Source: a virus. Taken from it: DNA of 20,992 bases. The notes beneath the pieces are model-generated. The model made no database searches and had not been told where the DNA came from. It saw nothing but the letters and a program-made list of their open reading frames with translations. The stretch spans positions 1 through 20,992 of IMG/VR virus record IMGVR_UViG_3300000101_000235; one strand, 5' to 3'. This document shows positions 7,413 to 13,458 of this stretch, in pieces. The stretch's first letter is position 1, and each line of letters starts with the position of its first letter. A program made the translations under genes and the position numbers.

Positions 7413-8131
7413 GTTTTATTCCTACTTAACCATTTTTTTGTTTTTCTATAAAAGCCGTCAAAAGTAAATTGATGTTTTAACAATCTTCGCCATTCTTCTT
7501 CAGTTACCCACTTAACTTCTACTTCTACTTTAACATCATATTGCAATGGAGTCAAGTATGCAATTATACTTCCTGCTTCTAATGTTAGTTCGGCTGGACC
7601 AAGACTTGGTTGTAAAAACATATTAACGGCTGTTGCTGATTGATATGCAAAATTTAGTTCGCCTGGTAGTAAATTGTATTTGCCTAACTGGGTAGTATTA
7701 TGCCAACTAGGATCATGCATCAAAAACGGAGTATCTCGATATGGGCCTTCTGCTGTTACTAACCAAGGGCTCATAAGTTTTACATGAGTATACCCTTTGA
7801 ATGCTTGGTTCCATTGTACTGGCATGTGTTGTTGTACAAAATGTATTTCTTCGCCTTTAGGTACACCCGGAACATCTACATCTTGGATACTACCGTTATC
7901 GTATTTGATACGTATGTCTTGCCATAGTGGAATATTCACAGTATTCTTAAACAAGTCTACCATACCAGGACAACTATTCATATTAGGAAATAATGTATTT
8001 TTTGAAACTTTTAAAGTTTTAAACCAGTCTGGAGCTGATTGTCCTGCTAGTTTTGGTGGAAACATATCTATCAGCTGTTGAGTCTGATAAGTATGAAAAG
8101 TCAGTTTGACTTTCTTTTCTTTTTTAAACAT
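7409..8131 (-). CDS. Unrecognised 240-aa protein coupled to DNA polymerase
   Basis: I do not recognise a family with confidence. The 240-aa protein is soluble, mixed and rich in Trp, Pro and Tyr. It has APDWFKTL near residues 33-40, an NSCPGMVDLF segment with one Cys, and a predicted beta-rich middle. Near the end, EVKWVTEEEWRRLLKHQ leads to a basic tail (RKTKKWLSRNKT). No signal peptide or membrane segment is seen. It starts at ATG 8131 behind CGGAGAA after a 74-nt gap, the second largest in this half of the window, and overlaps the polymerase start by 4 nt. The coupling suggests co-expression with gp43. A replication-linked or small-molecule-binding (beta-barrel) role is possible but only a guess. 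Confidence 0.7.
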   Translation of the reverse strand: MFKKEKKVKLTFHTYQTQQLIDMFPPKLAGQSAPDWFKTLKVSKNTLFPNMNSCPGMVDLFKNTVNIPLWQDIRIKYDNGSIQDVDVPGVPKGEEIHFVQQHMPVQWNQAFKGYTHVKLMSPWLVTAEGPYRDTPFLMHDPSWHNTTQLGKYNLLPGELNFAYQSATAVNMFLQPSLGPAELTLEAGSIIAYLTPLQYDVKVEVEVKWVTEEEWRRLLKHQFTFDGFYRKTKKWLSRNKT

Positions 8132-8205
8132 CTATTCTCCGTTGCTTGTGGCCAACTTAACCTTAATTCTTGCCTGGCAATTGCCATTGGCGTTATTAGT
8201 ACTTA
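8132..8205 (-). promoter_or_regulatory. Structured leader between membrane gene and the gp43 pair
   Basis: This 74-nt gap has no ORF. It contains a perfect 12-nt palindrome, TGGCAATTGCCA (8175-8186), overlapping TTGCCAGGCAA. An upstream GCCAA can pair with TTGGC near 8150. It is richer in G+C than its surroundings. There is no U run, so it is not a simple terminator. It may be a protein-binding site or an mRNA structure controlling the next genes. Confidence 0.35.
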
Positions 8206-8424
8206 TTACAGGACAAGTCCTGCAACATAAATTACGGTTAGTCCTGCATTAAGAACAATAAGACTTCGTTCTTTCCACAGTACTCCTATTAATACCCATA
8301 GTGCATTGCTTGCAATAAAAGCATATATGTACCATGGATAGATATTAAATGCGGCCATTGTAGCCGCAACTAATAGACATGCTGTACTAAACCATGCTAG
8401 CCATTGATAGGGCTTTACCACCAT
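8206..8424 (-). CDS. Small integral membrane protein (72 aa)
   Basis: Nearly the whole protein is hydrophobic, with about three membrane helices (roughly residues 8-26, 29-48 and 54-71). The middle is broken by WKERS, a charged turn. The start at ATG 8424 overlaps the end of the preceding membrane gene by 10 nt, with only a weak GGGG upstream, so expression is probably by translational coupling. No catalytic motif is visible. Such pairs of tiny membrane proteins in early phage operons may alter host membrane transport or block superinfection, but nothing in the sequence decides this. Confidence 0.7.
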   Translation of the reverse strand: MVVKPYQWLAWFSTACLLVAATMAAFNIYPWYIYAFIASNALWVLIGVLWKERSLIVLNAGLTVIYVAGLVL

Positions 8425-8696
8425 AATGCTGCAACCCCATATCCAAATACATTAATAACAGCAAAATATCCTGTTAATAACATTACCCATGCCGCGCCTC
8501 TACGTACTGCCGCGTAGCATTGAGTTACCGATCCTACAAAGAAGAACGGATATATAACTAGCATGTTTGGATCTACGGCATTAAATGCCAAAGTCAAACT
8601 TGCCATAACTGTAAATACGAAACTTATTAATTCGAATCCAAAAGCAACCTTATCACTTTTGTAACTATTGATCCAAAAATCTTTTACTTTTTTCAC
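8415..8696 (-). CDS. Small integral membrane protein (93 aa)
   Basis: After a short basic N-terminus (KKVKDFWINSYKSDK) there are about three hydrophobic helices (roughly 19-38, 46-63 and 70-92). It has an AVRRGAAW loop and a C-terminal aromatic pair. The start is GTG 8696, directly after the dsbA stop with no gap. AAGGA within the dsbA end can serve as ribosome site. The positive N-terminus predicts a cytoplasmic N-end. The PnuC-like or small-transporter feel of the sequence is not strong enough to name it. It forms a unit with the 72-aa membrane protein that overlaps it. Confidence 0.72.
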   Translation of the reverse strand: MKKVKDFWINSYKSDKVAFGFELISFVFTVMASLTLAFNAVDPNMLVIYPFFFVGSVTQCYAAVRRGAAWVMLLTGYFAVINVFGYGVAALWW

Positions 8697-8960
8697 TTAG
8701 ACTTTGTCCTTGCCGACAGTAACAACTAATGTTTCTAAGTCATCAAATTCGTCTGCAACACGCTCCCAGTCAGATTTTTGTGCAATCTTAATTGCTTTAT
8801 TAATTAAACTTGGCTTAATATCTAGTTCTTCTGCTACTGCTTTTACAGTATCTTTCAAGCCTGCATTTAGATCTTCGATCTCTTGCAACACTGTAACACC
8901 TTCGTTAACAAGACGTTCTAGTTTTGCTTTTTCTTCAGCACCATAGGTACGTTCACTCAT
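8697..8960 (-). CDS. dsbA: DsbA-like double-stranded DNA-binding protein
   Basis: The 87-aa, highly charged helical protein matches T4 DsbA (89 aa) in length and pattern: a central KAVAEELDIKPSLINKAIKI segment like T4's RAKDELGVDGKMFNRLLAL, followed by an acidic tail with ETLVVTV. T4 DsbA binds dsDNA near late promoters and helps late transcription. The start is ATG 8960, behind AAGGAG 7 nt upstream. It is the first gene after a consensus sigma70 promoter, so it should be transcribed by host polymerase early or mid infection, before its expected late use. The following gene starts directly at its stop codon. Confidence 0.78.
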   Translation of the reverse strand: MSERTYGAEEKAKLERLVNEGVTVLQEIEDLNAGLKDTVKAVAEELDIKPSLINKAIKIAQKSDWERVADEFDDLETLVVTVGKDKV

Positions 8961-8985
8961 AATTTACTCCTTGTAATTTAAGTAT

Positions 8986-9014
8986 ATTATACGTTATTTT
9001 TTAGGGTTTGTCAA
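8986..9014 (-). promoter_or_regulatory. Consensus sigma70 promoter for the dsbA-gp43-gp45 operon
   Basis: On the minus strand, TTGACA (9014-9009), 17 nt, TATAAT (8991-8986): both hexamers perfect and spacing optimal. The expected start is near 8979-8980, giving a leader of about 20 nt to dsbA ATG 8960. The -35 box begins 3 nt after the stop of the preceding gene. Confidence 0.88.
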
Positions 9015-9017
9015 GTA

Positions 9018-9755
9018 TTATTTTTGCTTTTTTTCTTCAAGCATTTTTAGAAGCATATCTTTGATAGATTCGTTCTTTTTGGCGTTTTTGGTTGCTGTAG
9101 CATACATAACTGCTTCAGCATCTTTGCCATAGCGATCCTTGAAATCGCTTGTTTTCTTCTTCATGCCTTTTACAATACGTTCTTTTTCTTTTGTTTCGGG
9201 CTTTGTAAGTTCACGCTCTTGTATAGATTCTTGCATGCTGTTTGCAGCCGCGTTTGCTGCTTTTTTAACTTCTGCTTCGTCTGCTTCTGGCATTATTGCT
9301 TTGATAGCACGATATATTGCTTTATACAATTCACCTGTAGGACTAAAGCCAATTTTTTTAGCAATAGTTCCCTGTCCAAAACTCTTATCAATTGCGTTTA
9401 CAAACGGGTCATCTTCATCTTCGCCAACTAATTTATTTCTAGCCGGATGCGGTGATTCGTTACCACCAGGTTTGCTACTTTTAGTAAATTTATCTTTGCC
9501 TTTAAGTTGACCAGCACTACCTGTCTTTTGTGTTTCGTTTAATGTAATACCAGCTAATCTAGCAAAGTCAGACATACTATACTCTTTGTCCATTTGTAAT
9601 GAACCTTCTTGTACTTGTACGTTCTCTTGTATTACTGCTGGAGTTTCAATAGGTGCTGAACCACCTGCCATTTGCATAAGAGCTTTTTTATCTGCTTCTG
9701 GATTAGAAGGAAATAGTTCCCTCATCCTTGCACTCATTTCATAAAAATCACTCAT
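9018..9755 (-). CDS. Unrecognised charged protein with two marine-phage peptide modules
   Basis: The 245-aa protein is low in aromatics and rich in Lys, Glu, Ala and Gln, as in phage scaffold or core proteins. Residues 66-74 (RLAGITLNE) contain a LAG(I/V) motif also seen in the 75-aa protein at 13231, ending in an (L/I)xE site. Residues 208-223 (RYGKDAEAVMYATATK) form a basic module that I recall as appended to many otherwise unrelated marine phage proteins. There is an Ala-rich helix at 160-175. No enzymatic motif is seen. The start ATG 9755 overlaps the upstream stop (ATGA). It is the last gene before the sigma70 promoter gap and probably belongs to the late block. Confidence 0.7.
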   Translation of the reverse strand: MSDFYEMSARMRELFPSNPEADKKALMQMAGGSAPIETPAVIQENVQVQEGSLQMDKEYSMSDFARLAGITLNETQKTGSAGQLKGKDKFTKSSKPGGNESPHPARNKLVGEDEDDPFVNAIDKSFGQGTIAKKIGFSPTGELYKAIYRAIKAIMPEADEAEVKKAANAAANSMQESIQERELTKPETKEKERIVKGMKKKTSDFKDRYGKDAEAVMYATATKNAKKNESIKDMLLKMLEEKKQK

Positions 9756-10135
9756 GATCTATCTGCTCTTAGTGCTTGTACTCTTTTAATTACACGTTCA
9801 ATGTCTACAGGCATAATGCTTGGAAATTTTATTTTTAACTGCTTACGAATTCCATCATCGGGTAAGTAGAACATTTTTTTTCGAGCAAATTTTATATACC
9901 TTGGAAAGTCATCTTCGGGACCGTTCATAAAAGTACTCCACATTTTGCCAAAGTCAAGTTCTTCATTTTTTTGTGATTGTTGATAAAATTGTAAAAACTC
10001 TTTGTGGTTCTTATGCATTGCTGCAACATCTTTGTTCTTCACGTATAATTTCAACCAGCCTTTGTATTCAGGACTATCGCCGATTGTTTTTTCTTTCTTT
10101 TTAAACCAGTCAAATATACCTTCAGAAACTCTCAT
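9752..10135 (-). CDS. Unrecognised basic helical protein (127 aa)
   Basis: The 127-aa protein begins MRVSEGIFDWFKKKEK, an amphipathic start resembling its neighbours' short leaders. It then consists mainly of predicted helices rich in Lys, Phe and Tyr, with no membrane segment or known motif. The centre (FGKMWSTFMNGPEDDFPRY) and a basic end (IKRVQALRADRS) are the only distinctive parts. The start is ATG 10135 behind AAGG, 11 nt after the upstream stop. Size, charge and neighbours suggest a virion or core component; this is inference. Confidence 0.65.
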   Translation of the reverse strand: MRVSEGIFDWFKKKEKTIGDSPEYKGWLKLYVKNKDVAAMHKNHKEFLQFYQQSQKNEELDFGKMWSTFMNGPEDDFPRYIKFARKKMFYLPDDGIRKQLKIKFPSIMPVDIERVIKRVQALRADRS

Positions 10136-10146
10136 TGTATTTTACC

Positions 10147-10602
10147 TTACTTAGCTACGCAGTTGTTAACTCGCTTGCCGCCCTTCATCTTAGTCTTAGG
10201 GCTACCAAGTTTTTTAGTACTCCAACATGCAGGTCCGCCTGCTGGTGATTCTTTTTCGCTAATTTTTTTAGTAACTTTAGCTTCTATCATTTCTAAGTAT
10301 GATTCTTCAGTCATTGTCTTAGAACGCTTCATTACATTTTTAGTGCTTTTAGATTCCGCAAATTTCATATCGTAATCCATAGCATGATACACTGATCCAA
10401 TGTAATCTGCTGCTTTTGTAATTTTTGATTGTTGCCAACCTTCAATGCCTTCAGCTTCACTTACTGTTTTAAGCATATCGTGTAATTTAATAGCATACTT
10501 TGCAATCTTATAAAGATCTGCACGAGCCATTTGCACTTCATGGTCACGTTCGGCTGCATGTGCTAAATCGCCTAGTCCGCCTTCTTTAAGTTTTTTACTC
10601 AT
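10147..10602 (-). CDS. Modular late protein with basic two-Cys C-terminal tail
   Basis: The 151-aa protein has two parts. Residues 25-78 form a helical module (ARADLYKIAKYAIKLHDML, then GWQQSKITKAADYI) of a kind I recall recurring in T4-like marine phages. The C-terminus (122-151) is a basic tail with Cys126 and Cys148: GGPACWSTKKLGSPKTKMKG, ending GKRVNNCVAK. The tail could bind metal or form a disulfide. An acidic linker with EESYLEMIEAKV joins them. The start is ATG 10602 behind CGGAGA, and a T4-type late promoter candidate lies about 27 nt upstream, so late expression is likely. Probably structural or core; function unknown. Confidence 0.7.
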   Translation of the reverse strand: MSKKLKEGGLGDLAHAAERDHEVQMARADLYKIAKYAIKLHDMLKTVSEAEGIEGWQQSKITKAADYIGSVYHAMDYDMKFAESKSTKNVMKRSKTMTEESYLEMIEAKVTKKISEKESPAGGPACWSTKKLGSPKTKMKGGKRVNNCVAK

Positions 10603-10628
10603 GTTTATCTCCGAATACTTTAATAGTA

Positions 10629-10637
10629 GTATTTATG
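10629..10637 (-). promoter_or_regulatory. T4-type late promoter candidate
   Basis: The minus strand reads CATAAATAC, one base from the T4 late box TATAAATA and like the NATAAATA form used by marine T4-like phages. It overlaps the stop of the upstream gene and lies about 27 nt before ATG 10602, leaving room for a start and the CGGAGA ribosome site. Confidence 0.55.
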
Positions 10638-11247
10638 CTTGTTTCTTCTTCTTTGACTTCTTTTTGCCGCCTAGTAAATTTCCGTATTCTAGTCCGTTTT
10701 TCATTGTACCGTCTGCATTGTACATGTTTCTACTCTGTGTACGGCCAACATTTCCTACCACTGTAGCAACACTTGAAGCACCCATTCCTGATGCTGTTTC
10801 GTTTGTTTGACCTGCCATACGATCTTTTTGCATTTTAGTAGGAGTTATATTTGTTCCCTTATAGGTTCCGTCTTTAGTTAAGTTACCAGTGGGTGTTCCA
10901 TACTTTGCAGCCATTGCCTTTGAGTCAGCAGCCATTTGTTTGAGCTTAGGCATTTCTGCCATTATTTGATCATATGCTTTTTGCATTTCACCAACTCTAT
11001 TTCCGTATACACCGTTATCTATACCTTGTTTAATTGCTGTCGCAAACGTTTGGAAGAATTTTAACATTTGCGAACCTATGTCTGCTTTTGCAGCTGTTGT
11101 TGCCATTCTTTGCATAGCATTCATAGTAAGGTTAGGATCATACTGGCCAGACGCCGCCATGTTTTGTAAATCAACTGAATCTTGTTTCATTTGGGCTATT
11201 TCTTTATTGCCCGGCATTTGTTCATTTAATATTTCAAAAACTTTCAT
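10633..11247 (-). CDS. Possible capsid-targeted late protein (204 aa)
   Basis: The N-terminus MKVFEILNEQ resembles the T4 capsid-targeting leaders, with a possible prohead protease cut after ILNE. The rest is Met-, Gln-, Ala- and Gly-rich and mostly helical up to residue 115, then low-complexity with Gly, Thr and Asn. It ends in a strongly basic tail (GGKKKSKKKKQA), as expected for a DNA-contacting internal or core protein. No enzymatic motif is seen. The start ATG 11247 overlaps the upstream stop (ATGA) behind GAGGAAAG. The TAA stop lies within the late promoter candidate that serves the next gene. Confidence 0.68.
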   Translation of the reverse strand: MKVFEILNEQMPGNKEIAQMKQDSVDLQNMAASGQYDPNLTMNAMQRMATTAAKADIGSQMLKFFQTFATAIKQGIDNGVYGNRVGEMQKAYDQIMAEMPKLKQMAADSKAMAAKYGTPTGNLTKDGTYKGTNITPTKMQKDRMAGQTNETASGMGASSVATVVGNVGRTQSRNMYNADGTMKNGLEYGNLLGGKKKSKKKKQA

Positions 11248-11438
11248 GTTCTTTCCTCTAAAATACTTTTTAATACATTAGTTGTTGTATTTGTAAAAAA
11301 ACGTGGTGCAACACTATGTATAACTAGTGCAGGCACTAGTAGTTGTAATTTTACAGCAGTATTTAGTGCCTTTTTCATATGTTGCAGCCCAGTCTCGCCT
11401 TGCATTTCTAGGTGTAATTTACATTGTTTACTTAACAT
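11244..11438 (-). CDS. Small conserved membrane-associated protein (DUF6356-like)
   Basis: The 64-aa protein has the shape of a small family I recall as DUF6356: a short start, the GETGLQHMKKAL helix, one hydrophobic segment (about residues 30-49, LQLLVPALVIHSVAPRFF), and a closing TTTNVLKSI. Members are usually 60-75 aa and uncharacterised. The start ATG 11438 overlaps the upstream stop (TAATG) and its own end overlaps the next start (ATGA). It probably sits in or on the inner membrane. The family name is from memory of the pattern and should be taken as moderate. Confidence 0.6.
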   Translation of the reverse strand: MLSKQCKLHLEMQGETGLQHMKKALNTAVKLQLLVPALVIHSVAPRFFTNTTTNVLKSILEERT

Positions 11439-12943
11439 TATTTCTTACCTGATTTCATATTAGCACACCAGTGATACATTTTAGCACGTTCGCCGCTGGC
11501 TTTTTTTGCTTTTGCTCTTAATTCTGTTACACTGCCGTTGCAACTAGCACCTGACTTCTTTACTCTACCAGGTCTGCTTTTGCCTTTTTTCTTACCATCA
11601 GCAAAGTTTTCTTTGTATACATTTCCTATATGGTCCATAGATCCTATAAATTTATCGTTAAGATAAAACTTAAAACTTGGCACAGAGGCTTTAGATTTTG
11701 AATATACTTTTTTTATTGAATCTTTAAAAGAATCTATTTTTTCCTGTAATGTTCCAGGTAAATTAGATATATCAAACACCTTACCGTTGTCTGCTTTTAC
11801 AATTAATTTATCTAATGATTCAGCAAAGTTTTCTGTAATAGACTCTCCTAAATAATCATGCTTTATATAATATATAACATTACCAAGCCAATGTTTAAAC
11901 ATTTTATCTGTTTTGTTACCAACGTTACCGTCAACTTTAATAGGATATCCGTCTTTTTTCAATTGACGTTGTAATTTTAAAACTACAGGACCATTTTTAA
12001 GTTTTATACCTACAATACCATATCGTTCACTTGTTACCCATATTTTTTGTAATTCAGGATATGATTGCATTATTAAATCAGCAATGTCTTTTCGTATTGG
12101 CAAGTCATAAGGTTTTGCTTTTTGCGTTGCTGCGTCTTGTGTTTTTTTATTAGTTTCTTTATTTTCTGCAACAGGCTCTTGCATGTGTTGTTTGATTGCA
12201 TTTGCTGTGCGTTCAAACTTATGATCTTTATACTTAAATGCTGTACCGCCTGCGGCTTCCCATTCACTTACATTTTTACCGAAGTCGTCAATTAGTATGT
12301 TAGGTGTACCATCTGACTGTGTTGCATATTCGGGTTTATTACTTGTAATTATTACTTCTTTAGGTGGAAAAAATGCTAGATTCTTTTTTATCCACTCACG
12401 CTTGTGTGGTTCGGAATTAGGATCATCTGCTAGTGGGCTACTACATATATTGTACTCGCCTTTGATTTGTTTTATAACTGAAAGTAACTGTTTCGCTTGG
12501 GGTAACATTGGCAAGTTTAACCAAAACTCATCTGTGTCTCTTATTGCTTGTAGTGCATCACCGATTTTATGTTCTTTGTCAATCTTAGAAAAATGATCAA
12601 CTTTCATTAGTTTAGCCCACTCACCAAAAAAGTCTGCAAGTACGCCATCCATGTCTACATATATTTCTGTTGCCTGTGCTATCTCGCCTAAAGTTTCCTT
12701 CATATGTCTGTAGTATAGCACACTTTCGTATAGATTGTCAACCGATTCTGCCATACCTAAATTAAACAATACGTTTGTTTTGGATCCTTTTACTTTTTTC
12801 TTCATGTTAGCAGGCCGGCCGTCTTTGTCTACCTTGTTACCAAACTTAGCAGCCTGTATGGATATCTCGTTGGGACCAACATCAACAGTTTGATTCTGTT
12901 TTGTAATGCGTCCTACGCCTTCTTTGATATCGCCATACTTCAT
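11438..12943 (-). CDS. Multi-domain protein with HAD 5'(3')-nucleotidase domain and basic two-Cys tail
   Basis: The 501-aa mosaic starts MKYGDIKE, a leader-like peptide ending in IxE. Next comes a module (residues 20-62) with GPNEISIQAAKFGNKV. Residues 93-245 form a HAD domain: YVDMDGVLADF (95-105) with nucleophile D97, ICSSPL (166-171), and LIDDFGKN (217-224). This resembles 5'(3')-deoxyribonucleotidases, which dephosphorylate nucleoside monophosphates. Residues 320-352 (LKLQRQLKKDGYPIKVDGNV) resemble a peptidoglycan-binding repeat. The C-terminus (447-501) is a Lys-rich tail with Cys468 and Cys493 (YHWCANMKSGKK). The acid residues of the HAD core are present, so activity is plausible. Start ATG 12943 abuts the upstream stop. 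Confidence 0.75.
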   Translation of the reverse strand: MKYGDIKEGVGRITKQNQTVDVGPNEISIQAAKFGNKVDKDGRPANMKKKVKGSKTNVLFNLGMAESVDNLYESVLYYRHMKETLGEIAQATEIYVDMDGVLADFFGEWAKLMKVDHFSKIDKEHKIGDALQAIRDTDEFWLNLPMLPQAKQLLSVIKQIKGEYNICSSPLADDPNSEPHKREWIKKNLAFFPPKEVIITSNKPEYATQSDGTPNILIDDFGKNVSEWEAAGGTAFKYKDHKFERTANAIKQHMQEPVAENKETNKKTQDAATQKAKPYDLPIRKDIADLIMQSYPELQKIWVTSERYGIVGIKLKNGPVVLKLQRQLKKDGYPIKVDGNVGNKTDKMFKHWLGNVIYYIKHDYLGESITENFAESLDKLIVKADNGKVFDISNLPGTLQEKIDSFKDSIKKVYSKSKASVPSFKFYLNDKFIGSMDHIGNVYKENFADGKKKGKSRPGRVKKSGASCNGSVTELRAKAKKASGERAKMYHWCANMKSGKK

Positions 12944-13234
12944 TTATGCACCTTTAATATATCCTGCTGCTATTCCGGTTTGAATAAGGTCTTTAATCTT
13001 TTTCTCCATATCAGGATCAGTTTGTCCAAAACCCTTTAGCATTTGGTATGTTGATTGTAACATTTGAAGAGTTCTTCCAAAATCTTTTTGTGCTTTTTTG
13101 TATGTAGGATTTGAATAATCTGTATCAACTTCAGGTTTTTGTATTTTAAAATCTTTTTTATCACGAGGAGAAGCTAGGTCAGTAAATAATTCTGGCTGCT
13201 TTGGATCTTCTTTTATGATATCGTGTATATTCAT
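12944..13234 (-). CDS. Small possible capsid-targeted protein (96 aa)
   Basis: The leader MNIHDIIKED has an I-K-E site at residues 7-9 resembling a prohead protease cut site. After it the protein is hydrophilic: a disordered, Lys/Asp/Pro-rich first half, then a helical stretch (about 46-90) with FGRTLQMLQSTYQMLKGFG. It has no membrane segment or known motif. It starts at ATG 13234 overlapping the upstream stop (ATGA), and the next gene starts directly at its own stop. I do not recognise the family; a core or internal-protein role is inferred from leader and neighbours. Confidence 0.62.
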   Translation of the reverse strand: MNIHDIIKEDPKQPELFTDLASPRDKKDFKIQKPEVDTDYSNPTYKKAQKDFGRTLQMLQSTYQMLKGFGQTDPDMEKKIKDLIQTGIAAGYIKGA

Positions 13235-13458
13235 TTTTTGCGTCCTCTAAACCCAGCTGGCATATTTTGATTCATCATCTTTGGTTGGCTAAACCAAAGT
13301 CTAAACCATTCTGGATCACCAGGTCTAATATTTTTATCACGCATCTTTTTAGCATTTGAGTTTGCTGCATCACTGATGTTCTCAAGTGTATACTCTGTGT
13401 AACCTTTAAATTCGTTTACACCAGCAAGTTTCTTGAGTTCGTCAATACTATCGTACAT
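13231..13458 (-). CDS. Small basic protein with LAG motif (75 aa)
   Basis: The 75-aa protein begins MYDSIDELKKLAGVNEFKGY. The KKLAGVNE part repeats the motif RLAGITLNE of the 245-aa protein at 9018. The rest is polar and basic, with SNAKKMRDKNIRPGDPEWF and a tail MPAGFRGRKK. No known fold. The start ATG 13458 overlaps the upstream stop (TAATG); its end overlaps the next gene (ATGA). Its coupling to the neighbouring late genes suggests a structural accessory role, which is inference. Confidence 0.62.
   Translation of the reverse strand: MYDSIDELKKLAGVNEFKGYTEYTLENISDAANSNAKKMRDKNIRPGDPEWFRLWFSQPKMMNQNMPAGFRGRKK

Noticed and set aside
8175-8186. Palindrome TGGCAATTGCCA as an intrinsic terminator
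   Set aside because: As RNA it gives only a 4-bp stem with an AAUU loop and no U run follows.
12941-12948. CATAAATG resembling a late promoter at the 501-aa gene
   Set aside because: It is simply the stop codon of one gene followed by the ATG of the next.
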